A stretch of 60,000 nucleotides of DNA from Diphasiastrum complanatum (taxonomy: Eukaryota; Streptophyta; Lycopodiopsida; Lycopodiales; Lycopodiaceae), in contig CM055107.1 in the NCBI GenBank assembly GCA_029204225.1, positions 5,804,873 through 5,864,872 on the forward strand, given 5' to 3'. Shown here piece after piece: positions 43,007 to 53,925 of this stretch. Numbering within the stretch: position 1 is the first letter of the stretch; each line of letters opens with the position of its first letter. A program made the position numbers and the translations under genes. Under the pieces are notes generated by a model. That model worked only from the letters and a program-made list of their open reading frames with translations, did no database searches and was not told the origin of the DNA.

Positions 43007-44446
43007 TGTTGGAAATTCTCTTTGGTGAATGACTGATTTCTATTTCAAGATTCTTCCTACACGTTTATTGATCGTTGATCTAGGGTCAGGTGAAGCCAAC
43101 TTTGGTTCTACGTCTGCTCATCTGATACTTGCAAGAATCATAACTTGGACAACCAAATTATTTGAAGAACGTCTACAATGGGCTTCCGGCTGATCTCCAA
43201 CAAAGGGTTAACAATCTTATCATATTTCAAGTTCAGATGTTAAGTTCAATAATTCGAAGATCACTGAGGACTTGGCCATCTTCAAAAACTTCCACTAATC
43301 AGCATTTAAAACAATTGTACAGAAATACACAAAGTGTCGCAACAGTCTAAAGAAATACATTAAGTGTCACAATAGTCTGCAGAAATATACTAAGTGTCGC
43401 AACAGTCTGTAGAAATGAACTATGTTTTTAACAGTGTTGGCTTTTTCGCACTTTTTCGAAAAATGCGACACTTGGCTTCGGCTTCTTCCTTTCAACTATT
43501 TTGAAGAAGTTAAACTATTTTAAAGACACTGTCGTTTTTTTAAGGGCACCTTCGCATTTTTACAGGCACTGTCGGCTTTTTCCCAAAATCCCGAAGAGAG
43601 AAAAATCCTGACAATCGTTTATTTTCAACGAGGAACGTTCCAGACACTTCCTAGAATTTGCGAAGTGAGAGAAAGCCACGTCACGTAAATTGCGAAGTGA
43701 GAGATTTGCAACGTCCTCATCCACGTCAACATTCCCTGATTCGTTGACCGTATATACCATGTATAGTTGTCACACAAGCCAAATACTTCCATGTACAACG
43801 ACTTACCTAAATAGGTGAAAAAAATTTATTGTAAATACATAGATGAATTCTATAAATGGATCATCCAAGTACACTCTACGTGATGCTCCGTCCATGAGAC
43901 AAATGATTTTGAGCCTCCCAGTTACACCGTTATTCTGGTTGTAGCTGTTATATTGTTGTGCTTTAGTGTAATATAACAACAACACGTTTTTCTATCTGTG
44001 TATAACGTAGATGAATGCTTGTTGTGATTTGAATGCACTTTATTGCTGCTTGATCACACTTGTTCACTCACTCTGATCAGAACATGGATGTCTATGACTC
44101 AGTTTTTTATCAGACAGTGGCTATCTTTGATGTCTGAGGAACTTGCGTTGTCATATTGTTCAATCTATTTCAGAACTAAACTTCTGACTAAATTCATTTT
44201 TCAGTAATACCACACACAAACCATTTTTAATCTCTTCGGTGGACTGTACTCATTCTATTTTTGTGAGTATGAACTAATTTATAAGATCCTGTTGGCCATC
44301 GGAACACTTAAGCTGTGATTATACTTAGCATAAACATTCTATTAGATTGTTTTTGCATCTAACAACCTATTGTAGTGGGAGAGCTGTTCCGCAAATATTC
44401 CTGCTCTCTTCTCCGTTCACGTTCTCTATACTCCCTTGTCCCATCA
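43007..44446 (+). repeat. Copia E 5' LTR (TGTTGG type)
   Basis: About 1.44 kb from TGTTGGAAATTC to CCATCA, three bases before a primer-binding site. It contains a 30-bp tandem array at 43319-43438 and GTGTTGGCTTTTTCGCAC / ACTGTCGGCTTTTTC modules at 43430-43580, like LTRs A and F. It is inserted in G3 integrase. No 3' LTR was found, since the element is truncated near 47460. Confidence 0.75.
43319..43438 (+). repeat. Four 30-bp tandem units in LTR E
   Basis: Units begin at 43319, 43349, 43379 and 43409. Each has AGAAATA near the start; three have AAGTGTC near the middle and AGTCT at the end. The fourth is the most diverged. Confidence 0.92.
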
Positions 44447-44448
44447 GA

Positions 44449-44461
44449 TTAGTATCAGAGC
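44449..44461 (+). other. Copia E primer-binding site
   Basis: TTAGTATCAGAGC, a variant of TGGTATCAGAGC with one or two changes, just after the LTR. Confidence 0.75.
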
Positions 44462-44516
44462 ATAGTCTTAATAAACCGAAAGATTAAGTTTGTTTTATTT
44501 GTATTACTGGTAACAT

Positions 44517-45282
44517 GTCTTATGTTGGTAGCTCTTCGTCTTCATCATCCAACTAAACAAGAATCATTGACAAGTTCAATGGTTCTAACTTATACATCTG
44601 GAAGTTAAAACTCTGGATGATGTTGATAGATAGAGATCTTTGGGATGTAGTAGAAGGTTCTGACCTGAAACCAGAAGATGGTGATCAAGCAAAGGCATGG
44701 AAGATCAAAGATCAGAAGGTCTTAGCATGTATCACACTCAATCTGGCTGACTCCCAAATATTCCATGTTACCACATGCAAAACCTCTAAGGATGTATTAG
44801 ATTTGTTATCAAATCTCTATGAGACTCATGATGTAACCACTAGATTACATCTTACAAGGAAGTTATTTACTCTTAGCTGTCTGATTCTACTGCCATCACT
44901 TCTCACATCAGTAATCAGTCATCTTCTTCAAGAAGAAATGCGGAGAAAGACCAACGGCCTGTCCATCAAAGACAAATCGATGGCCATGTACACCAAGAAG
45001 AAAGACTATTCCAAGGGCAAGAATCAAGTGCAGCAGAAGCCTCACACTCAAGGTGAGAATAGTGGATCACACAAAAATCTTTTCTGCAGATATTGCAAGA
45101 GAGCCAATCATGACATCAAAGAGTGTCGTATTCGCATCTACAATGAAGCAAAGAAGCAACAACAGCAACAGCCAGATTCCTCCAATGCGACGGAATTCAA
45201 GGAGCAAGATACACACCTATTAATGGCTTACACTAGTGGCAACGAAGACCATATCTGGACAGTTGCTCTACCCAACACATGA
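44517..45282 (+). pseudogene. Copia E: gag
   Basis: ATG at 44515-44517 region (MSYVGSSS...) is followed by a stop at about 44555, then FNGSNLYIWKLKLWMM and DLWDVVEGSDLKP at 44578-44660. The middle (after LHLTRKLFTL) jumps straight to [12 protein letters not shown], so the central helices of gag are deleted. The knuckle CRYCKRANHDIKEC is a good C-x2-C-x4-H-x4-C. Open from 44617 to the stop at 45280. Confidence 0.85.
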
Positions 45283-45834
45283 CCTTTCGCAAGGAATGGT
45301 TTATAGAGTATGCAGCTTACAACAGAGATCAATTCATCTATCTCAGAGATTCAAGAACCATACGTGTAGAAGGTAAAGGGACAGTCAAGATCACGCTCAA
45401 AAACGATCTTTCTATTTATGTCACCAATGTTCTTCATGTACCTCATTTGTCAAAGAACTTGTTGTCAGTTTCTATGATGATTGATGAGGGCTACACTGTT
45501 ACTTTCTCATCTGAGCAGTGTACAATCTTCGATGAAGATTCTACTCTGACTACATGCACTAGAGTCGGAAATCTTTACGCACTCTCTAATTTAGTTGCAT
45601 TAGCTAGTATCTCTAATGAAAATGTAAACGATAATGCTATTCTGTGGCATAGTCGATTTGGACACGTGAATACAAGATCACTTTCCTATATGTGTTGTAG
45701 TAATTTAGTTGATGGATTGTATTTCCCTTCTTCACTAGATATGAAATCTTTCTTTTCTGAGTCATGCTTTATGGAAAGCACTCTAGAAGCAAGTTTTCCA
45801 AATCACATTCCATTAAAACAAACCTTGTACATAC
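45283..45834 (+). pseudogene. Copia E: protease remnant and pre-integrase
   Basis: The protease D-S-G motif is not seen; ATISMT-type residues are replaced by ALPNT before FRKEWFIEYAAY. The following part is normal: YVTNVLHVPHLSKNLLSVSM, GNLYALSN and LWHSRFGHVNTRSL. The downstream Cys cluster (usually C-x2-C-GK) is changed. Open from 45279 to 45867. Confidence 0.75.
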
Positions 45835-46510
45835 CGATCTTTGTGGTCCAATGCCAACTCCGTCCTTAGGAGATGCAATTTATTTTATCACTTTCGTAGA
45901 TAGTTATTCTAGATGACCTACAGTCATGTTCATCACAAATATGAAGCTTTTGAATGTTTCAAGAGATTCAAGGCCATAGTTGAGACACAAACATCTACAA
46001 AAGTGAAAGCACTCCGAACTGATAGCGGCGACAAATACCTCTCTAACGAGATGTCCGACTACATGGCTGAACATGGTATTAGAAAATAGTTCATCACTTC
46101 CTATTCACCTCAACAGAATGAGATTTTAGAAAGGAAGAATCGAACTCTTCTCAACTCAGCCAGATCCATGCTACATCAAGCGCACCTACTTGCGAAGTTT
46201 TGGACAAAAGCTACTGCCACAGTCTGTTACTTACAGAATAGAACACCAAAGCTATCAACAACAAATCTCCTTATGAAGTTTGGCATGGACACAAGCCTAG
46301 TGTCAGCCATTTAAAAATCTTTGGTTGTATATGTTTTGTTCACATTTTTAAACAGCTTAGGAAAAAGTTGGATCATAGGACAATAAATGTATTTTCATTG
46401 GCTATCCCGATGAACATAAAGCTTACAAAGTTTATTATCCATCCACCAATGTAGTATTTGTCTCTAGGGATGTAATATTTCAAGAATATACATACTATGA
46501 TTTCAAGCAA
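45835..46510 (+). pseudogene. Copia E: integrase, many stops
   Basis: Readable in pieces: TDLCGPMPTPSLGDAIYF (about 45833-45890), LRTDSGDKYLSNEM-like near 46015, an LERKNR stretch near 46130, and the C-terminal VFVSRDVIFQEY near 46455-46490. All three acidic positions can be found but frameshifts and stops separate them. Confidence 0.8.
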
Positions 46511-46528
46511 CCATCGATAAATGATGCT

Positions 46529-47460
46529 ATGTCATTTCATCCTATTTTACGTAGCATGGATTTTTCCAATGTTGATGTTCCTTCTACAGAACCTGCAACT
46601 ACAGCTATAGAAGCCGAGCAGCCAATAGTACCTGTCATCAGACCAGACCAAGCCAGCTCGAGGAGATCTGGAGAAATTCAAGAAGAAGCATCATCGCATC
46701 TTGATCAACCAAACGTCCGCAGATCCTCACGGACTCGGACAGTTCCTGAGAGGTATACACCTCAATCATTCTGGACTTCATCAGAAGAACCAGAGACCCT
46801 AGCCGAAGCAATTAACTCCAAGGATGCTGTGAAGTGGCAAGAAGCTATGGAAAGTGAGTACAACTCACTTTTGACGAAGCAAACCTGGACATTGGTCGAC
46901 TTTCCCACTCACAAGAGAGTTATCGACAACAAGTGGATCTTCAAGAAGAAGATCAACTCTGATGGTTCCATTGCTAAATAGAAAGCACAGTTGGTGGCTA
47001 AAGGATTCACTCAAGTCCAAAGAGTGGATTATAAAAGAATTTGCAGTCCTGTTGTCAAGATGCAGTCAATCAGGACTCTGATTGTGCTAGCAGTCGCGGA
47101 AGACCTCGAAATGCACCAATTGGATGTCAACATAGCATTTCTCAATGACAACATCGAGGAAGAGCTACATACCTTCCAACTGAAAGGATTCGAAGTCAAA
47201 GGCCAAGAGCATAAAGCAATCTATGGTCTGAAACAAGCCGCAAGAGCATGGTTCGATAGAATCAACTCTTATCTCATTCAATTGGGATTTGCAAACAATT
47301 CAGCGGAGTGTAATGTTTATTCAAAGCATATAGGCACCAATTCAGGTCACATAGCTCTTTACGTAGATGGTACGTTTATTTTGTCTAACGACATTTCTCT
47401 TCTACACACTACTAAGAGTGATTAGTCAAAGGAATTTGACATGACTGATTTAGGAGCTGT
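46529..47460 (+). pseudogene. Copia E: RT, truncated after active site
   Basis: Linker with RRSSRTRTVPERYTPQSFW, then RT from WQEAMESEYNSLLTKQTW and NKWIFKKKINSDGSIAK, a TAG at 46979, then VAKGFTQVQRVDYKRI, MHQLDVNIAFLNDNIEEEL and KAIYGLKQAARAWF. The active site reads YVDG (IALYVDGTFIL, about 47358-47390) instead of YVDD. Coding homology stops at DMTDLGAVH, about 47460; RNase H and 3' LTR are missing. Confidence 0.88.
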
Positions 47461-47464
47461 CCAT

Positions 47465-48297
47465 GTAGGGACGTAGATCTTCTGTAGTTGTAGCCCTTCC
47501 GCCTGTTAACAAGGGTTAGAACGCTGGTGGATAGGCGCCTAACTATATAAAGATGCAACTATTAGATATTTCTCTACTTCCTCCCTTAACTCTACTCACC
47601 GCTAACACTACCAACCATTAACTCTAAACCACTAACTAACATTCCACATGATTTTAGAGAGAATGTGAAGAGAAGAGTAGAAGAAATAGAGGGGAGAAGA
47701 GAGAAAGAGAGTGAGGGTGGAGGTTAGCTCAAAAAACATTCACTATCACAACCAAAAAACATGTAAACTAGAAGCAAATATGAAGCACAATCAAAAGGCA
47801 TTAGCAAGTAGTGAATAGCAATTGAGGATGCTTCTCTCCAAAGTTTGGTATAGTTTCCTCCTTCTCAATAAGCATGAAAAATAGAGTACAAATAGTGCCT
47901 TTTTATAAATGGGGAAGGCCCTTGCCCCAAAATCCTATTGGCTAATATGTACATTGATCATTATCCATTCATCTTGGACCCAACTTAATTCAAGGGTCCA
48001 CAAAAAGTGCATTAGAAATCACAAGGTTCATGTGAGTCCAAAATTGGACCCAACTTAAATAATACTAAGTTCTAACTTGACTTTCGGCCTCAAGTTTTAT
48101 TTTAATTACAAAAGGGCCCAAGTCTATTAGTTCTATTTACGCTCAACTTGCTACTTGTGCTCATTGGGCCATGGGCTTATATGCGACGAAAGCCATGCCC
48201 TCGCAACACATTTAATTTATTTGCTCTGTGTTGGGAATGCCCCTAACAGGACCCATGACCTGAAGTAGTGCTGGTCCCTCGGCACTCTGCCGGTTCA
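47465..48297. other. Unassigned sequence between copia E and gypsy G2
   Basis: No ORF of note. Contains ACTATATAAAGATG near 47542 (possible TATA box) and purine-rich GAGAGAAAGAGAGTGAGGG. It could be the far LTR of G2 or another solo LTR; no pair was found. Confidence 0.35.
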
Positions 48298-48960
48298 CTA
48301 TAGTGATCTCTTGGTGTATCTTTGATTGATCAGGTAAGTGGTGACGTCTTTCATAAAGGTGATTCGATAGATGTTTTTCAAGTCCTTGTTAGTGTGAAGG
48401 GACTTGTGGACTCCGGTTATCCATTGTTGGTCGACCCACGTTGGAAAACGGCCCGTCCAAGGATTGCCTAGCAATGTTGCTCGGTAGTATACACGAGCTA
48501 CTGATAGCTGATCTTCTATTTTTTTGGAGGCCAATGTCGTGTTTGGATCAAAGAATATCGGTGGGAGGAAATTGTCCCACTTGGTCTTGATCCCCATCAA
48601 ATATTCCAGGTCCCGGACAAAAATTGCTGTCGTGCGGATTGTTGGATCAGGGCAGCTGAAATACTTATTTGAGAATTGGGTGAGAGCCCTTCGGGCATCT
48701 ACATTCGTATTCCAACCATGTTCTGTTGAGATTCTCGACCAATTCAGATTATTGAGTGTGATCTTGTCCAATGGAGTGCCACATTCCGCCCATTTTGTTT
48801 TGCTTGTGCATGGCAGGAAATGCGCATTCACTCGGAGTTGCTGTGGACTTGTCACATACGCCCTGATGACCGCACGATCGCGCTCAAACAGCTGCTGACG
48901 CCACTTTGGTTGTGGTTGGAGGGCGGTGAGTGCTTGTAGCTCTTGTCCCTTGATGGTCTG
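48298..48960 (-). pseudogene. ORF X copy 2: C-terminal domain
   Basis: Open in one frame from about 48960 to the stop at 48298. It shows WRQQLFERDRAVIRAYVTSP, KTKWAECGTPLDKITLNNLNW, IRTTAIFVRDLEYLMGIK, then FLPPIFFDPNTTL and GNPWTGRFPTWVDQQWITGV. It looks like a folded domain rich in Trp and aromatic residues. A faint resemblance to the 'putative plant transposon protein' domains of Athila-type elements is inference from memory. No catalytic motif is recognised. Confidence 0.5.
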
Positions 48961-49054
48961 CGCCGAAAATGAAATCTGTCAACCGCCTCTTGAAGATTTG
49001 TGAGGATATTTAGAAAGGAATTCATTTATCTTTTCCTCCACGGACTTTGGACGT

Positions 49055-50113
49055 CTAAAGGTGCAGCTGACAGATATGGATCGCGATCCTCATGATGATG
49101 AGGCTTGACTCTCTTGATGACTCTGGCTCAGACCCATTTCTTGGCTTTGCGTGGCCGCTCTGGTATCTGGGAGCCCTTGGTCTTGTCCGCCTAACCCTAA
49201 TCTTGACTGCTTGCCCATGTTGCCTGTTGCCTGTTGCCCTTGGTCCTGGCTGGTGCTCGCCTACGCAACTTGATAGGTGGGTGGTGTTGGAATTACCACC
49301 GGGGTTGGCTGAGCTTTCTGCTCCATGAATTTTTGACAAGCCTTGAGAGCTTGTTTTGCTTTGGCAAGCTCCTGATTCGCATTGGCCCGATATTTATTGA
49401 ACTCCGCCTGGTAGCCGTTGAGGATTTGGCTGTAGACCTGCACCTAATGCCTGAAGAGATTCATCTCTACTTGAGAGAGTGGCCTTGATTCAAGTGCGGA
49501 TTGAACTAACCAGACAATTTTTTCCTATTGCAATGCTTGCGCCTCCGCTACTAGGCGTGTGTTTTCTGTTTTGTAAATCTGTAATTGCACTTGTGATTTA
49601 GGCCGTCTTCCTTTTTCTGCAACTTCTGGATCTCTCGGTGCCCATCTAGTTCGTGTTGCTAAGCAATGGTTAATTCCTGCTGCAACGTGATGTCCGCTCG
49701 CAGCTGGCTAGTGACAAGTTGTAGTACTTCTCCTGGATGAAGGTACCCAAGGTTTGGTAGGGACAGCCGGTACGCTTACGCAAGCAGGGGCTTGTGATGT
49801 AGAGGCCCCAACGACCTACACCGTGTCGTCGTCGGCTTCTATCAGCTTCCCCAAAGATTTCTAGCCATCAGATGTGGTGGAGTCAGCACGATCTGGCAAT
49901 GGCATAAAGTGTGTTTGTATAAATGCGTCATCAGACAACGGTTTGTCGCCCTCGGCAACCTTCGATGGAGAGATGGGGGTGTGAAGAAGGCAGAAGTGGG
50001 AACAAAGAACAGTTTGTCCAAATGATAGAATGGGTGGAATAGGGAACTGGAGGGTGGTATGAAGGACGAAGGGAGAAGAAGGGGGAGATGTGCCCTGGCT
50101 TGGCGGTTTGAAA
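49055..50113 (-). pseudogene. ORF X copy 2: coiled-coil and Pro/Arg-rich middle
   Basis: Frame-broken. About 49600-49735 reads QLVTSQLRADITLQQELTIA then a stop and HELDGHREIQKLQKKEDG. 49443-49261 reads NKYRANANQELAKAKQALKA, the helix shared with ORF X copy 1. 49339-49055 in another frame is Arg/Pro-rich. Predicted to be mostly coiled coil with a proline-rich end (PTPVVIPTPPT). Confidence 0.45.
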
Positions 50114-51235
50114 TTAATGACTTGCATCCAGGCCAGGGTGTCGAGAGACAACTGTGAATTTGAAGGATTGAACTGAAGAGGGACGGTGGTGGAAGCTTGG
50201 GGGGATGGAGGAAGCGATAGTAATGGAAGGGGTGGTAGAGGGTGAAACAGAGGTAGAAGCGGTATTTACATAGGAGATTGGAATGGGGATAGAAACGGTA
50301 GAAGATGATTGAACAGAAGAGGAGGTGGCGGTGGTGGAAGCAGAAACAGTTAGTGGTGTGGTGGTCGTGTGGCATCTAGTAGTAGGTGGAGATGAAGAGG
50401 AGAAGACAGCGCCACGCATTCGCTTGCTGGTCGTTGTGTCAGTGATTGCCAGACGGACGGATGTGGATGCAATGGCTGGAGGGTACAAGTTAGGATGAGA
50501 CACGGTGGATGATAAGATGCTGGAATGGTGGAACTCGCGTACTTTCGCCTCGAGAAGTGCACAGACAAAGTTACACAACATGGAGCCTGCTACGATACGT
50601 TCACGTGATTTAGGTTTGATGGATGTGATTATTTTGTGGATGAGAAAAGTATGCCAATCATATGGCACTACTGTGGGGCCAGGAAATCCCAGGTCGGACT
50701 CCACAATTTGACTGAACAGCTTGGATTGGATGCAATCCTTGCGAATTGTTGAAACAACCATAAAGTTGTTCAACAGATGGGCATCCGCCTGGATTACTGG
50801 GTCCATGATAGCCTCTATCAGGTACCCATTGTTAGTCTAGATCAGAATCTCAGGTGCAGTCTGTGTTACGAAAGATTTTATCAGGCCCTTGACCTGACGA
50901 TGAGAGATAGGTTGGCGATCACCAGACACTATGCCTATGGTGACCATGAAATCTACGTTAATCTGTACCTTCTACGTGGTACCTTGGTACAAGATGTGGA
51001 AACGCGACTTCGGCGCATCCCAGGTGGTGTAAGCATGAAGGGCGAGGCCCATGTTAATGTCAGAACTGAAAAGCGTTGGGTAAAAACCCATTGCTTCAAG
51101 AAGAGGACCAACCATCTGAAGCCATGGTTTGATCAGGGCGTCAGAAGAGAAGGGCCAAATTTGGGTGGTTGATGGTATTTCGTGCTGGATCACCTTCTTG
51201 GTGCCAGAGTCATCAGAAGAGGAAGAAGAGGCCAT
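50114..51235 (-). pseudogene. ORF X copy 2: N-terminal part
   Basis: One frame from ATG 51235 to 50114 with two in-frame stops (near 50972 and 50835). It has the Ser-rich start (MASSSSSDDSG), a Trp-containing segment (LIKPWLQMVGPLLEAMGF) shared with ORF X copy 1, a second conserved-looking segment (DPVIQADAHLLNNFMVVSTI, PYDWHTFLIHKIITSIKP, RIVAGSMLCNFVCALLEAKV) and then a long Ser/Thr/Pro-rich tail. Located downstream of gypsy G2 integrase in the same orientation, as in G1. Confidence 0.6.
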
Positions 51236-51369
51236 GTTAGCAGTGGTAGTTAGAGTCTGTTACAAGAAAAAATGAAAAAAAGTAAGAAATACGGTGGAAA
51301 CGATAAAAAGTGTTGAGAATGAGGGAAACAGTGAAAAAAAGGTGATGGATAACAGTCATGGTGGTTTTG

Positions 51370-52330
51370 AGCGCGTATCTTGGTTTAAAGTGTCGCAATC
51401 GGAGAACTTGGAAATTTTATTCGAAAATCCGGCAGAGCTTCGCTAGGAAGTGTAACAAATGACTCGAATTCAGCCCTTATATAGTGGAATTTAGAGTGCG
51501 TATTAGGTGAAACTCACTTTTCCCAACTCAGTTCCACCCAAATTTTTGCAAGGACCTTTTTTCACAAAATTCTAAGATCTCAGAGAAGTTTGCGAGAGTT
51601 CAGAAGGTGATTTGACTTCCCTGCAAAGGTTCTGCGAGGGTTCAATCCTTGCAGGAAGTGAATTCTCGCACAACTTGCTCCAGTGGTTGGATTTTCAAGA
51701 TCAAACCATGTAGGCAGGCTAATTTCACTACTCTGATTCCATTTATGTCCCTTGCGAAGGTTGGTTCTATGATCTTGATGCTCTGCGAAGGTTCTGAAGA
51801 TTTTGCCCTTCTGAACTCTCGCAATCACTCAAAAATGATGATTTTTCCATCAATAACTCTCACAGATATTTTTATAGATGCATCTGAGTCAGATCTAGTG
51901 ACTGTCAAAGTTTTTCAAGAGCTAATTCCCAAGGGATCTTCAAAAATCATGAAAAAGATGTTCTTTTTGAGTGTTTTTTGACAAGATCTCAAGATTCTCT
52001 ATAACTCCTGTAAACTGGTAATCTATTGCATCCATGTTAGATCTGACTGTAGGTAATTCTCTGGAAGTTTTGATAGATATTTAGTAGCTGATCCATCAGT
52101 TTTAGTGAATTTTGCCCTTATTTTGTCACTGTTTTCTGAGATCGAGGTCTCTGATCTACAAATTGGGGGGCTTGTTGGTGTAACTTGATGATCTGCTTCC
52201 CTATTGATCCCATCTGGTCCTAGATCCCTCTTGGATCTTGTTGCATCTTCTCCGATCTTGTTAGATCTAGCTGAATCTTGGTGGATCTAGCTCGATCTAT
52301 CTTGATTTTCCTAGATCTAGTTGTGATGGC
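51370..52330 (-). other. G2 spacer between integrase and ORF X
   Basis: Non-coding, with GCGAAGGTT / GCAAAGGTTCTGCGAGGG units at about 51585-51820 and CTTCGCTAGGAAGTG near 51437, matching the G1 spacer. Near 52200-52320 the phrase 'TCTTG.TGGATCTAG' repeats several times. No gene. Confidence 0.55.
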
Positions 52331-52376
52331 CTTACAAATGAACTTTCCATAACATGCCATTCAACCTGGATCTGTC

Positions 52377-52607
52377 TCACTGAGGTGGCCAGTACTTATG
52401 TAATCGGCTCCCGTTGATGGGTGTGTTGAAGGGTGTCCCATCTAGCCTTTCTAGGTTCACGGCTCCATGATTAAGAATCTCTTTGATCCGATAAGGACCT
52501 TCACTTGTGAACTTTAATTTCCCTTTGATCGCCTTGGTCATATACATCAGGACTAGATTTCTAGATTGAAGATTTTTTTTTTTTTTTATAGCCTGCGGTC
52601 GTGCCAT
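52377..52607 (-). pseudogene. Gypsy G2: integrase C-terminal end
   Basis: LKFTSEGPYRIKEILNHGAV and TPINGSRLHKYWPPQ, nearly the same as the end of G1 (12646-12888). A poly-A/T slip (Lys-rich stretch at about 52568) lies upstream. Confidence 0.8.
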
Positions 52608-52750
52608 GCTTTGCGTCTTTCTTTTTCAGCTGCTAGTGCATGTACAACTAGTAAGCGTGAGAGCTTCGTGGCGTAATTGTAGAGATCTGGATTTATCAAG
52701 ATGTTGTGTTGTGGCAATCCTTAATGAAGAGACCAAAAACTCCATTGGCA

Positions 52751-53287
52751 TTACAACATCCTGACCGTAGACCAATTGGAATGGCGTTTGATAGGTGCTT
52801 CTCTTTTCTTATATGCTGTCTTGAATACCCACAGAGCAGCATGCAACTTGTGTTCCCAATCAGATCTGCTAGCTTTGATTGTTTTCGTGAGTATGCTACA
52901 TAGGATCTTATTGGATGATTCTGCTTGCCCATTACTGCGAGGATAATAAGGTGTACTGAATCTATGGATTACGAAGAATTCCTCCAACAGGACCTTGATG
53001 GTCTTATTGACAAAATGACTTCCGCGATCGCTGACTATCTCCACCGGGCATCCAAAATGCACAATAATGTTCTCATAAAGAAACTTGGCAATTGCCCTAG
53101 CATCAGCTACTCTTACTGCCTTGGCTTCAATCCACTTGGTGAGGTAGTCTGTGGCCATGATAATGTATCGGATGTGAGTACTTCTTGTCGCGGGGTGGAT
53201 TGGTCCAATATAATCCAAACCCCACTTCTCAAATGGTGCATGAGCTAAGACCGGATGTAGAAGATCATAATTTAATCTCGTTATCAC
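52751..53287 (-). pseudogene. Gypsy G2: integrase core
   Basis: Open for 178 codons. HAPFEKWGLDYIGPIHPATR, YLTKWIEAK, EIVSDRGSHFVN and YYPRSNGQAESSNKIL supply the catalytic D, D and E. It loses the frame at WVFKTAYK (about 52800) and the VYGQDVV-type part continues in another frame near 52735-52760. The core closely resembles G3 integrase. Confidence 0.9.
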
Positions 53288-53330
53288 ATTTCTTCAGGTA
53301 TTCTGCCATATCTTTATGAATTGTAGGCCA

Positions 53331-53882
53331 TCAGCATCCTGATTGCAGGATCTTGGGAACTGTATTATCGGATGCAAAATGGCCCCCACCCATGCCTTCA
53401 TGTGAAAGCGAAATAATTTGGGTGGCCTCATGTGGAAGAATACACCGCCGAAGAATTCCATCTGGTTTAGCTTTCAAGATCAACTTCCGATGTTCTGCCT
53501 TTGGTAGTGTTTTGTCTGGTTGGCCCCGCATTACATATTCAACTATGTCGGCAACCCATTCCGGTATTGTGTCAACATAAAATAAGACATCATCAGGTAG
53601 CTCATCGTCAGGTTGGATTGCAATTTCCTTCCCCTTGATTCGTGACACATGATCTGCCATGTAGTGTTGTTTTTCCTTTCGAACCACTATCCGAAAATCA
53701 AACTCCAACAACAGAAGTAACCAACGAGTGATTCTTCTTGTGTTGCATGTTTTATTAACCAGATAGAGCAAGGGTTGATGGTCCGTATGAAAAACAAAGT
53801 GAGTGGCCATCATGTAATGCCGAAACTTCTTAACCGCGTAAATCATTGCCAGTGCTTCCTGTTCTGTGGTTGAATAATTCAT
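53331..53882 (-). pseudogene. Gypsy G2: RNase H and zinc-binding domain start
   Basis: MNYSTTEQEALAMIYAVKKF, HYMMATHFVFHTDHQPLLYL and ITRWLLLLLEFDFRIVV form the RNase H; QHYMADHVSRIKG closes it. Then a linker and CILPHEATQIISLSHEGMGG begin the H2C2 domain. A stop at 53883 separates it from RT. Open for 183 codons. Confidence 0.9.
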
Positions 53883-53925
53883 TTCGGTATCACTGAGCTA
53901 GTGGCTTGCAAATCGGATCAGAAAA

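Noticed and set aside
43319-43438. CRISPR-like array of 30-bp repeats
   Set aside because: Units are directly adjacent with no spacers, lie in a retrotransposon LTR, and the genome is eukaryotic.
49842-50375. 177-codon minus-strand frame rich in His, Phe and Pro
   Set aside because: Shadow of the Ser/Thr/Pro-rich ORF X frame, shifted by one base.
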